Shown here piece by piece: positions 50,344-57,723 of a DNA stretch of 64,000 nt (the stretch's first letter is position 1; the number at the start of each line of letters is the position of its first letter). Made by a program: the position numbers and the translations under genes. Origin of the DNA: Bacteroidota bacterium (GTDB taxonomy: Bacteria > Bacteroidota > Bacteroidia > Cytophagales > Cyclobacteriaceae). The DNA is taken from NCBI GenBank assembly GCA_018267275.1, contig JAFDYV010000002.1:62001-126000 (forward strand), given 5' to 3'. The notes below the pieces were generated by a model. The model had not been told where the DNA came from. It was given only the letters and a program-made list of their open reading frames with translations, and searched no databases.

Positions 50344-51138
50344 CTAGACTTTTTTGGTGGCGAGGTAGTTGGTGGTAAGAAAAACCTCCATAGACTCATC
50401 GTACCGATCAATCTTTTGCATTTTCTCTCCTATTCGGTAGATTTCAAACTGTTCGTGGAGCAGGTTGTAGAAGTCTCGAAAATACGTTCGGGAATCAATA
50501 TTCACACTTCCAAATTCAAACTGAATCACATCCACGGCACCACGACTTAATAGTTTTTGGGCACCCTGCAGGGCGGCAAGTTCATGGCCCTCGATGTCGA
50601 GCTTTAAGAAATGAATATGATTTACGTTATGGGTTGCGCAAAAATCGTCAATGGTAGTCATTGAAACTTCTTCACTTTCGCCCAGCAAATTTCCTTCAAC
50701 ATCCAATCGTCTTTGGTACACAGACGCCAGGCCGGTATGGGTTTCGTGCGTAAAAAAAGGCTGACGGCTCGCAAGGTTGCTTAACCCCATATTGAAAGTT
50801 TTGATATTCAATACACTTCGTGTGTTTTGGCAAAGAGATTCAAAAGTTTTTCGGGCCGGCTCAAAGCAAAAAACGGTGCAGCGATCACCAAAAAGGTTCG
50901 CGACATATTTTGCATAGTTTCCGATGTTTGATCCCCCATCAAAAACAGTGATGCCCGGCTCTTTTGATAATCTCTGCTTAATGAAATCCAACGCAGTTTT
51001 TTCTCCGCTATTGGTGAAGTCACCTCCGTTGCCAAAGTTGAGTTCTGCCAGTGCACGTCTATGAATTTTTTTCCAAAGTTGGGGAGAAGCGAAGGATGAT
51101 AAAATATCCGCACCCCATTTGACGATCCCGTGCACCAT
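50344..51138 (-). CDS. FkbM-family methyltransferase
   Basis: A 264-residue SAM-dependent methyltransferase. Motif I is ITVFDGGSNIGNYAKYVANLFG (residues about 62-83), where a Gly-Gly-Ser replaces the usual Gly-Ala-Asn; the acidic end is FCFEPARKTFESL. The FkbM hallmark FLKLDIEGHELAALQGAQ (motif III) is followed by VDVIQFEFG. FkbM enzymes O-methylate sugars or polyketides. It lies 15 bases after the TetR gene and 107 bases before paaA, so it shares their strand but may not belong to the paa pathway functionally. No signal peptide. Confidence 0.9.
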   Translation of the reverse strand: MVHGIVKWGADILSSFASPQLWKKIHRRALAELNFGNGGDFTNSGEKTALDFIKQRLSKEPGITVFDGGSNIGNYAKYVANLFGDRCTVFCFEPARKTFESLCQNTRSVLNIKTFNMGLSNLASRQPFFTHETHTGLASVYQRRLDVEGNLLGESEEVSMTTIDDFCATHNVNHIHFLKLDIEGHELAALQGAQKLLSRGAVDVIQFEFGSVNIDSRTYFRDFYNLLHEQFEIYRIGEKMQKIDRYDESMEVFLTTNYLATKKV

Positions 51139-51153
51139 AGATCGGATGCGATC

Positions 51154-51738
51154 TTACTTTTTTAAACCAGTTACGAGCATGTCGGCCAACTGCTGGCCGA
51201 TGTCCGCAGGCATAATATTGCTATGCGGATCATACCACATTGGCATCCAGTTCAAAGACGAGAACAACGTCATCACGGCAAGTTTCTTATCGATGTTCTC
51301 CTTGAACTCACCTTTATTGATTCCCTCTTCAATGATATCTTTAAAGCGGTTGATGTAATTGATACGCAGCAGCAAAAAGTCTCGCAGGTAGGGCTGGCTA
51401 AGGTGTCGGTGTTCATTCATGAATACAGCTGAAGCTACCAAATCTTTTGCCATTACCTGGATATGCCCGATGATCCCGAGCTTTAATTTTTCACTGGCGG
51501 AGACTTTCTTAGACTCAACTTCTTGTAGCGACTTCCTGAACTCGGTCGCCATATCAAAACAAAGGCTTTGCAGAATTTCTTCTTTAGATTTGATGTGTGA
51601 GTATAAGCTCGCGGCCTCAATTCCAAGCTTTTGAGCCAAATCTCGCATCGAAGACGCAGCATACCCTTTCTCTCTAAAAAGCTGCGCGGCACTTCTTATC
51701 ACCTGTTCTTTCCGACTCAACGTTGTAGACTCCATCAT
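51154..51738 (-). CDS. TetR-family regulator, likely of the paa genes
   Basis: A 194-residue TetR-type repressor. The N-terminal helix-turn-helix is RSAAQLFREKGYAASSMRDLAQKLGIEAASLYSHIKSKEEIL, and the C-terminal ligand domain is all-helical. Its position just upstream of an FkbM gene and the paa cluster suggests it controls them and responds to phenylacetyl-CoA or a related acyl-CoA, as TetR-type PaaR does elsewhere; this is inferred from context. An exact -7 box, TACTTTTG, lies 17 bases upstream (51755-51762, minus strand). Confidence 0.88.
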   Translation of the reverse strand: MMESTTLSRKEQVIRSAAQLFREKGYAASSMRDLAQKLGIEAASLYSHIKSKEEILQSLCFDMATEFRKSLQEVESKKVSASEKLKLGIIGHIQVMAKDLVASAVFMNEHRHLSQPYLRDFLLLRINYINRFKDIIEEGINKGEFKENIDKKLAVMTLFSSLNWMPMWYDPHSNIMPADIGQQLADMLVTGLKK

Positions 51739-51751
51739 TTCAGTAGTTCGC

Positions 51752-51779
51752 TTGCAAAAGTAATTTATAATTAGCTTTG
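51752..51779. promoter_or_regulatory. Overlapping divergent promoter elements, tetR and membrane protein
   Basis: On the minus strand TACTTTTG (51762-51755) matches TAnnTTTG for tetR. On the plus strand TAGCTTTG (51772-51779) matches it for the gene at 51799, with CTTG (51751-51754) as a possible -33 box 17 bases away. The two -7 boxes are 9 bases apart, so the TetR protein could control both from one site. Confidence 0.4.
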
Positions 51780-51798
51780 AAGGTACAAAAGCGGCAGC

Positions 51799-52296
51799 AT
51801 GAATTACACTTCTCTTACCGAATATTTTTACAAACTATACAATCGTTGTCTTGCGTTCATGTTTGTGCCTGTAACAGGTTTTTTATACCTGTATCACTTG
51901 GTGTTAAACAATCGACTGACGCCTTTGATCATTGACAATGACGCCACAAACGTGATATTGGTTGTCTTTCCCGTAATGGCACTTATTGACCTAACGATTG
52001 TTCATTGGCTGTGTAGTCGGCATCTTGGTCGGCACGCGTCTGAGCCAAGTTTGGGAATACGTCTAGATCAATACGTAAGGGTGGTTATGATGAGGGTGGT
52101 AGCCGCGGTATTGACTTCTTTGCTGATGGCTATTGGCCTTTTTCTTACCCAGCACCAATATTTTACCATTTACTTTGCTGTGCTTGTTTTGTGGATAGTA
52201 TTGCAATGGCCTACACCGGGTAAAGTTGCGCGGGATTATCGGCTGAAAGGTGATGAGAAGCAGATGGTGCTCACGAAGGGAGAAGCCTTCAAATAA
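51799..52296 (+). CDS. Four-helix membrane protein of unknown function
   Basis: A 165-residue inner-membrane protein with four hydrophobic segments: AFMFVPVTGFLYLYHLVL, VILVVFPVMALIDLTIVHWL, VVAAVLTSLLMAIGLFL and IYFAVLVLWIVLQW. The C-terminus is short and hydrophilic (GKVARDYRLKGDEKQMVLTKGE). I recognise no family. It diverges from tetR, has its own candidate promoter (51751-51779) and ends at a clear terminator (52301-52327). Confidence 0.75.
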   Translation: MNYTSLTEYFYKLYNRCLAFMFVPVTGFLYLYHLVLNNRLTPLIIDNDATNVILVVFPVMALIDLTIVHWLCSRHLGRHASEPSLGIRLDQYVRVVMMRVVAAVLTSLLMAIGLFLTQHQYFTIYFAVLVLWIVLQWPTPGKVARDYRLKGDEKQMVLTKGEAFK

Positions 52297-52300
52297 AAAA

Positions 52301-52327
52301 GCCACCTCTACAGGTGGCCTTGTTTTC
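52301..52327 (+). terminator. Intrinsic terminator after the four-helix membrane protein
   Basis: GCCACCT (52301-52307) and AGGTGGC (52312-52318) pair around a 4-base loop and are followed by CTTGTTTT. The hairpin starts 4 bases after the stop codon and also has an A-run on its left, so it may serve the converging DUF2807 gene too. Confidence 0.88.
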
Positions 52328-52347
52328 ACTTTTACTTGGCTGGGGAT

Positions 52348-53094
52348 TTAATATGCACGGTCTATTGTGCCTGAGCCATAAATCTTCTTGGTTACATTTT
52401 TAGTATTGCCTTTGTGTTTAAGGGTGCCACTGCCAACCACTAAAGCTTCCAGATTGTTGGTTGCGCTTATTTCGCAGCTGCCGGAACCCGTCATTTTTAC
52501 CTTGGCGTTTTCAAGTTCGCAGGAAAAACTGTTTAAACTCCCTGAGCCACTCATTACAATATCGTTGGCTGTTGCATAACCTTTTAACACAATGTTGCCC
52601 GAACCGCTAATTTCAGTTTTTACGTTGTTGCCTTTGATGTCCAAGTCTATGCTGCCGTTACCAGCTACCCCTAAGCTCAAATAGTCTGATGCGATTGAAT
52701 TTTCTGAAATGATTTTGCCGCCACCGTTTACTTGCAGCTCGCTGATGTTTTTTACGCTTACTGTCAATTTCATAGTAGGGCGCAACTTAATATCATCTAG
52801 CTTGGCCCAAATGCTCTTGTTAGGATTGTCAGGTTTTCGCTCTACGTTGATCATTAAGACCCCATTTTCAACTTTGATGGTGGTCAGTTCGTAAATTTCG
52901 GTAAGCGCTTCAACCGTTACTTCTTGTTTGTTTGTTTGCTTTAAGTACACAGTGTAATTACTGTTTACATAAATGCTTTTGAACTCTGGCAGCTCCAGGG
53001 TTTTTTTGGTGGTTTGTGCAAAACTGAACGAGGCGATAGAAAGAGCCAGTAGAGTAAAAACAATAATCACAAAAATGGAATTGAGCTTTCTCAT
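52348..53094 (-). CDS. Exported DUF2807 (GIN-domain) adhesin-like protein
   Basis: I start this 248-residue protein at the ATG at 53092-53094, which opens the signal peptide MRKLNSIFVIIVFTLLALSIASFSFAQ; the longer frame upstream adds 26 residues ahead of it. The body is a parallel beta-solenoid-like domain (DUF2807, also called the putative auto-transporter adhesin head GIN domain) marked by repeated G-x-G units: VNGGGKIISEN, VAGNGSIDLDIKGN, ISGSGNIVLKG, MSGSGSLNSF, MTGSGSCEIS and VGSGTLKHKGN. Proteins of this family are secreted in Bacteroidota and of unknown function. The C-terminus lacks a T9SS domain. Confidence 0.88.
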   Translation of the reverse strand: MRKLNSIFVIIVFTLLALSIASFSFAQTTKKTLELPEFKSIYVNSNYTVYLKQTNKQEVTVEALTEIYELTTIKVENGVLMINVERKPDNPNKSIWAKLDDIKLRPTMKLTVSVKNISELQVNGGGKIISENSIASDYLSLGVAGNGSIDLDIKGNNVKTEISGSGNIVLKGYATANDIVMSGSGSLNSFSCELENAKVKMTGSGSCEISATNNLEALVVGSGTLKHKGNTKNVTKKIYGSGTIDRAY

Positions 53095-53200
53095 AAGATT
53101 AAATGAAACGCTCGAAAGGTGCATGTTGAAATTCATATCATTTGGATTTGTTTCGATGAAATTACTTGCCAACCGACAAAAAGTATAAACCGGGGTTAAA

Positions 53201-53308
53201 TTATTTCTTGGGGTTTCTAAATACCATCCGAAATACGACTACAAAAACCACCAACCCGAGGCATAACATCCACAATACTTGTCCGCTCACTAATTTTGTT
53301 GCGTGCAT
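53201..53308 (-). CDS. 35-residue single-helix membrane microprotein
   Basis: An ATG at 53306-53308 begins MHATKLVSGQVLWMLCLG..., an uninterrupted 35-codon frame ending with TAA at 53201-53203. A short polar N-terminus is followed by one hydrophobic helix (VLWMLCLGLVVFVVVFRMVF) and a positively charged end (RNPKK), which predicts an N-out, C-in anchor by the positive-inside rule. It starts 2 bases after the stop of the HhH outer-membrane protein gene, so the two would be translationally coupled. It is below the size most gene finders keep. Reality rests on spacing and hydrophobicity; I know no homologue. Confidence 0.5.
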   Translation of the reverse strand: MHATKLVSGQVLWMLCLGLVVFVVVFRMVFRNPKK

Positions 53309-53310
53309 GC

Positions 53311-55368
53311 CTATAATCTCAATCTCACCTGAAATTTAACATCATTCTCGGTATTTCCAATAATGGTGTCACCGCCAGAACCGATGCTATCTCGGTTCAA
53401 ATACTGTGTTTGTGACCACCGTAACCAAACATCGATTTTCTCATTTATCTGGTATTGAACCAGCAGATATTGCCGTGAACCCTTACCATTGTAAGCAGGA
53501 AATGAAAAAGCCAGCCAAACATCTTTTTCATATACATAAAGTCGGTTGTCAAAATTGTCGGTATCAAAAAATGCATAGCGGCCCGAAATCGAAAAACGCC
53601 CTTGTCGGTAGGTTACATCTTGCAACACCACCATGCCCTGCGTTGCACGTCCGCCAAAATCAAAAGTGCTCCATTGAATCCTTGATTTGAAAGACAAGAA
53701 CGGGTTGGTACTATAGTCCACGTTGAACCAATAGTTTCTTCGCGTGCCGAAGCTGGTTTGGTAGAGATTTGTTTCATCCGCTGAATTGCGCTGTTTTGTT
53801 TCCTCGCGGTATTGGACAAACATGGTAACAGTTTTTGAAGGCTTGTAATTGAACCGAATCAACCATTCAGTTCCCTCAGAAGGTGAATAAGAACGGAACT
53901 TGAGCCAAGGAAATTCAAACATGTCGGCATAGCCTGCGATAGAATACTTTTTATTGAATGTGTACTTCCACCCCCAATATATCCCGCGTTCATTTTGTGG
54001 GCTAGAGTTCTCTGCAAAAGCATTACTGTAAAAACTATAAAAATCGCGATTGAAGTTACGATAATGCAAGACTACATCCAGTTTATTGGTCAGGCTGGCC
54101 ATTAAGCCGGCAACCACTGCATTGCCGTTGCCGATTGTTCGGGTCCATTCACTAAAGAAGGAAATGTTTTGAAAATGGTAATTAAAAAAACCGCCCAGAT
54201 TTATGTTCTGGTTTCCGTTGAAGAAAAATTGATTGTAAGGCGTTGATTCTCGAAGAAGGGGAGCGGAAAAGTTGGTTTGATGAATGAGCAAACCTGCATC
54301 AACCTTGCTGTTTTTGAAGTTGAGTACAGCGGCCAAATTTTGTTCACGAATGGCGCTGCGTGCTGCCAGCTCTCTAGGAGTTCTATGTAATCCGGAAAAA
54401 TTGAATGATGTAGCAACTCCCAAAATATTTTGGGCGGTATCTTGGCTCACAGAAGCATCGCGCGAACGCAAGGAATACATGGCATGTAACAGCAAATTCT
54501 TTGAAACCTCGTAACTAATGGCTGCGCCTCGAAAGTAGCCTGCTTCATACAGCGAGGTGTAGGGCGAAAAACCCAGGTTACTTCTGCGTACTGTTGTCAC
54601 CGACTCTCCGTTTTTACCGATCCCGAAAACAGATCCAAGTCCAACGCCTTGTCCAAACTGTGCTTGATAGTCTCCAATGATTGCGTTTTTGATTTTCCCT
54701 TTGTTAAGTACTTGGGCGTGGTAGGAAATGTAGTCGAACGCATAGTATTTTTTTGCCGGATTCCACTGCAAAGCTTCACCGGCATCTTTTTCGAGGGTAA
54801 AACCCAAACTAAAATCGCCCGGCTTGCTGGTGCGGAAGCGGCTGTACAACTGATCCGGAGAACCGGCATACCTGCCGGTGGAATCAATTCCGACCAAGTA
54901 TCCTTTTTGTTGTTCCAGTGTGCGCGCCCATCTCAAAATCAGGTAATTGTTTTCATTTTTTGAAATGCGATTGAGAATGGTTGAGTTAAGGCTCGTTGAG
55001 GTATTAACCACAGTGAGGAAAGGGCTTATCTTTTGAATAAGTTCAATCGAAAAATTTGGTATGTTTTGAAGTTCATAGATGGAGAGAAAAGGGCCGGCTT
55101 CTTCACGATAGCGCAGGAGCGCTCTGATTTGACCCATATCAAGGACGTACAGCGATTGAAGTTGTTCTTCAGTTACTTTGTTTAGATCATAAGGGTTGGA
55201 CAAAAGCTGTAAGTAGTTCTCATAAAGATCCTGATAGCTGATGTTCAAATCTTGCATCGCAAAAATCTCATCAACTAAAGAGGCAGGGTCAAAGTCTTTG
55301 CGCTGATTTTGCTGGGCAAGGGATTCACTAAAAAAGATCAATACAACAATGACCAACCGCCACCTCAT
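53311..55368 (-). CDS. Outer-membrane barrel protein with N-terminal helix-hairpin-helix
   Basis: A 685-residue exported protein. After the signal peptide (MRWRLVIVVLIFFSESLAQQ) come a short helical region and a ComEA-like double helix-hairpin-helix: NPYDLNKVTEEQLQSLYVLD, ALLRYREEAGPFLSIYELQNI (residues about 58-106). From about residue 150 on, alternating aromatic strands to the final KFQVRLRL indicate a large beta barrel. Helix-hairpin-helix units usually bind DNA or proteins, and here would sit in the periplasm. The family occurs in Bacteroidota and, to my knowledge, has no assigned role. Its start overlaps the stop of the preceding PorV/PorQ-like gene by 4 bases. Confidence 0.85.
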   Translation of the reverse strand: MRWRLVIVVLIFFSESLAQQNQRKDFDPASLVDEIFAMQDLNISYQDLYENYLQLLSNPYDLNKVTEEQLQSLYVLDMGQIRALLRYREEAGPFLSIYELQNIPNFSIELIQKISPFLTVVNTSTSLNSTILNRISKNENNYLILRWARTLEQQKGYLVGIDSTGRYAGSPDQLYSRFRTSKPGDFSLGFTLEKDAGEALQWNPAKKYYAFDYISYHAQVLNKGKIKNAIIGDYQAQFGQGVGLGSVFGIGKNGESVTTVRRSNLGFSPYTSLYEAGYFRGAAISYEVSKNLLLHAMYSLRSRDASVSQDTAQNILGVATSFNFSGLHRTPRELAARSAIREQNLAAVLNFKNSKVDAGLLIHQTNFSAPLLRESTPYNQFFFNGNQNINLGGFFNYHFQNISFFSEWTRTIGNGNAVVAGLMASLTNKLDVVLHYRNFNRDFYSFYSNAFAENSSPQNERGIYWGWKYTFNKKYSIAGYADMFEFPWLKFRSYSPSEGTEWLIRFNYKPSKTVTMFVQYREETKQRNSADETNLYQTSFGTRRNYWFNVDYSTNPFLSFKSRIQWSTFDFGGRATQGMVVLQDVTYRQGRFSISGRYAFFDTDNFDNRLYVYEKDVWLAFSFPAYNGKGSRQYLLVQYQINEKIDVWLRWSQTQYLNRDSIGSGGDTIIGNTENDVKFQVRLRL

Positions 55369-56183
55369 CGTTCTTTTGTTTTAGCAAAGTGGTATGAAAT
55401 GGAGATTTGATGCGTGCTTCCCAAAAGACTATTGTACCTCACCGCATAACTTGCGTTAACACTTCCCCATTTACTACCGAGCCCAAAATAAAAATTTTGG
55501 GGATAGAAGTTGAAACCTCCGCGAATGAAAAAATTCTTGATCGCTTGATATTCAATTCCGGTTTTCCACACCGCGCGATAGTCCAGGTCTTTTTCGAGTT
55601 CTGTGGTGGCAAGCACATCATCACTCAATTTAAAGCCCAGGCCCACTACCAACCTGGTAGGCAATCGATAATTTTCTGAAGCGGAGAACGATGATTGGGT
55701 TAGATTAGTAAGGTATGCCCCAATCGTAATCTGTTTGGTGAGTTGGGTGATGCCGCCAAAATCCAGGCTTAATGCAGATTGCGAGCCAAATCCATCAGCG
55801 CGGTATTGAATCACATTTGCTTTTGCTCCCAATGATGTTATCCCTATTTTATGCGCAAAGGCCAGGCTTATCATTTGTTCGGAATACACGTTGTCGCCAA
55901 AGCGAAAGGCGCCAAATCCAATAACTCCAAGCCGCAATGGGGCAGCACCGTTGAATGCCATTCTATTCGCTCCAACCAGCGAAGGTGTTACTTCGTACGA
56001 GGCGCCCAAAGTCCGATTTTCAGTTTGAGCCAAGCCGGCTACATTGTGCCAAAGACTCCACTCATCGGTCAAAGTGGCCGAGGCGTTGCCCATTGCAGTT
56101 TGCCGTGCGCCCATTAAATTTTGGCCGCTCTGTGCAAATGAATTAATGGCAACTAAAAGAAATCCCCCAAAGATGTATTTCAC
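55365..56183 (-). CDS. PorV/PorQ-like outer-membrane protein
   Basis: A 272-residue protein with signal peptide MKYIFGGFLLVAINSFAQ and the N-terminal feature GARQTAMGNASATLTDEWSLWHNVAGLAQ, typical of the FadL-like/PorV-PorQ group (a G-x-A-x-x-D-x-x-x-x-x-x-N-P/V-A-G element). Strands such as IISLAFAHKIGITSLGAKANVIQY and the last HQISISYHFAKT fit a 14-strand barrel. PorV and PorQ assist T9SS cargo release in Porphyromonas; whether this one does is unproven. It is translationally coupled to the downstream HhH barrel gene by a 4-base overlap. Confidence 0.8.
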   Translation of the reverse strand: MKYIFGGFLLVAINSFAQSGQNLMGARQTAMGNASATLTDEWSLWHNVAGLAQTENRTLGASYEVTPSLVGANRMAFNGAAPLRLGVIGFGAFRFGDNVYSEQMISLAFAHKIGITSLGAKANVIQYRADGFGSQSALSLDFGGITQLTKQITIGAYLTNLTQSSFSASENYRLPTRLVVGLGFKLSDDVLATTELEKDLDYRAVWKTGIEYQAIKNFFIRGGFNFYPQNFYFGLGSKWGSVNASYAVRYNSLLGSTHQISISYHFAKTKER

Positions 56184-56275
56184 AACTTTTTTACGGTTGA
56201 GGAGAGCATTGTGGCCGATACGGGGCGAGCCTCAGAAGATGTCTCCGTTATGTCAGTAAATGTAAGAAATAGATT

Positions 56276-57718
56276 CTAAAATTCTTTCTTAATGTTGAAC
56301 ACAAAACCCTGCGTTCCTTCTGCTGTAAAAGTATATTCGAAGCGAAATACCACATCGTAGGGCATTACCAAATCAAAGCCGCTGCCATAGCCGGCCAAAA
56401 TCTTGTTGGCCAACCTGGTGTTGATACCGCGCTCTCGGTAATAGGGGTAATTTTCTACGTAGCCCCAATCACCAAAAAACTTTAGGTAAACAGCAAATGG
56501 CAAATGCCGAAACTGCTCTAATGGTGCATCTTCCCACCTCCAGGTTCTTGCGAATATTCTTTTCTTGAATGTGGTTTTGTTCACCACAAAACGCGGCCCC
56601 TCAATGACATATACCTCATAACCCCGCACTATTTGCCGCTGGTAGCCGAGTGCACTGAAAAGATTATAGGGTTGGTCTGGATTACTCAAATACCCGGCCG
56701 TAAAATTCGATAAGTAAAAGTTTTTGCCCAAGTCCCAATGGTGGGCATAGGTGGCATTGGCAATCCATTGATTTACATTGCCTTCAAAACCAAGCCCGTT
56801 TCGTTGCAGCGTAACAGTGATCTGGTATCCTTTCAATGGGTATAAAACAACATCGCGGTGCTCAGATTTAAACTGATATTGGATGTTGGCATAGTTTTGC
56901 TTGAAATCGGTTTGACCGCCAAAATAATTCTCGTTCAGATTCGCAATCGTGTCTTTGATTACTGAATTGCGATAACCAACGGATAGCTGGTGTGTCTCAA
57001 AAAAATTCTTTCGGTAGGTGTAGCCAATGCCAATTGCTTGTGAGGTGCGAAGCGCACTGGTGCCGCGCGCAAATTCCAGTTTATGATCGTTTGTGAAAAA
57101 TGCAAGGTTGCGCGGGTTGCCAAAACTGTATTCAAATACAAGGCCCTGCTTTTGCTTTTTGTCAATGTAGGGAATGGTGTAACTCAGCTCAAATCGCTGG
57201 CTAAAGCCAAATTGCGCCTGCAGCCGGAGGGTTTCGTTGCGGCCTCGTACGTTGTATTGATCTAACTTTATTCCGTAGTTCACGCGGTTAAGGTCGTGGT
57301 TGTAGTTTTGCCACCACTCGTTAAAGTTTCGATCGGAGAGCTCAAATATAGGTGCCGGCCAAGTGTACCAGCGTTCTTCCACTTCAACCAGCAAATCAAC
57401 GGTGGCAGACGATATCTCCAGACTGCGTATGTTTACCACGTTAAACAACCGGAGATTATAAATTTTCCTTTTGTCCCACAGCAAGGTTTCGGCCATCTTG
57501 CTAATACGGATGGTGTCACCCGGCTTTAGCGTCAGTTCCCGCGAAATGATCCTGTCTTTTGTTTTTTTATTACCAATAATAATTACCCGCCCCACAGTAA
57601 CGAGGCGATCATTATTTGATATGCTTACCAGTGAATCAGAATTATTTTGGGCGCAAACTGTTATTGAAACACAACATGCCCAAATAAACCCCCACCACGT
57701 TACCCTGCAAGCGCCCAC
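56276..57718 (-). CDS. BamA/TamA-like outer-membrane protein with one POTRA domain
   Basis: A 480-residue Omp85-type protein. A signal peptide (WGFIWACCVSITVCAQ) is followed by one POTRA unit (VTVGRVIIIGNKKTKDRIISRELTLKPGDTI ... FNVVNIRSLEISSATVDLLVEVEER) and a 16-strand barrel ending GFVFNIKKEF. The FADWGYVEN-like region (KFFGDWGYVENYPYYRERG) lies near the end of the barrel as in surface-antigen D15 domains. A single POTRA separates it from BamA (five). It may help insert outer-membrane proteins or move lipids. It lies 5 bases upstream of the lgt stop side, in the same direction as lgt but downstream of it. Confidence 0.87.
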   Translation of the reverse strand: MGACRVTWWGFIWACCVSITVCAQNNSDSLVSISNNDRLVTVGRVIIIGNKKTKDRIISRELTLKPGDTIRISKMAETLLWDKRKIYNLRLFNVVNIRSLEISSATVDLLVEVEERWYTWPAPIFELSDRNFNEWWQNYNHDLNRVNYGIKLDQYNVRGRNETLRLQAQFGFSQRFELSYTIPYIDKKQKQGLVFEYSFGNPRNLAFFTNDHKLEFARGTSALRTSQAIGIGYTYRKNFFETHQLSVGYRNSVIKDTIANLNENYFGGQTDFKQNYANIQYQFKSEHRDVVLYPLKGYQITVTLQRNGLGFEGNVNQWIANATYAHHWDLGKNFYLSNFTAGYLSNPDQPYNLFSALGYQRQIVRGYEVYVIEGPRFVVNKTTFKKRIFARTWRWEDAPLEQFRHLPFAVYLKFFGDWGYVENYPYYRERGINTRLANKILAGYGSGFDLVMPYDVVFRFEYTFTAEGTQGFVFNIKKEF

Positions 57719-57723
57719 TTTCT

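Noticed and set aside
52348..53172. Longer start for the DUF2807 protein at 53172
   Set aside because: The extra 26 residues precede a clear signal peptide and look like untranslated leader; the ATG at 53094 is preferred.
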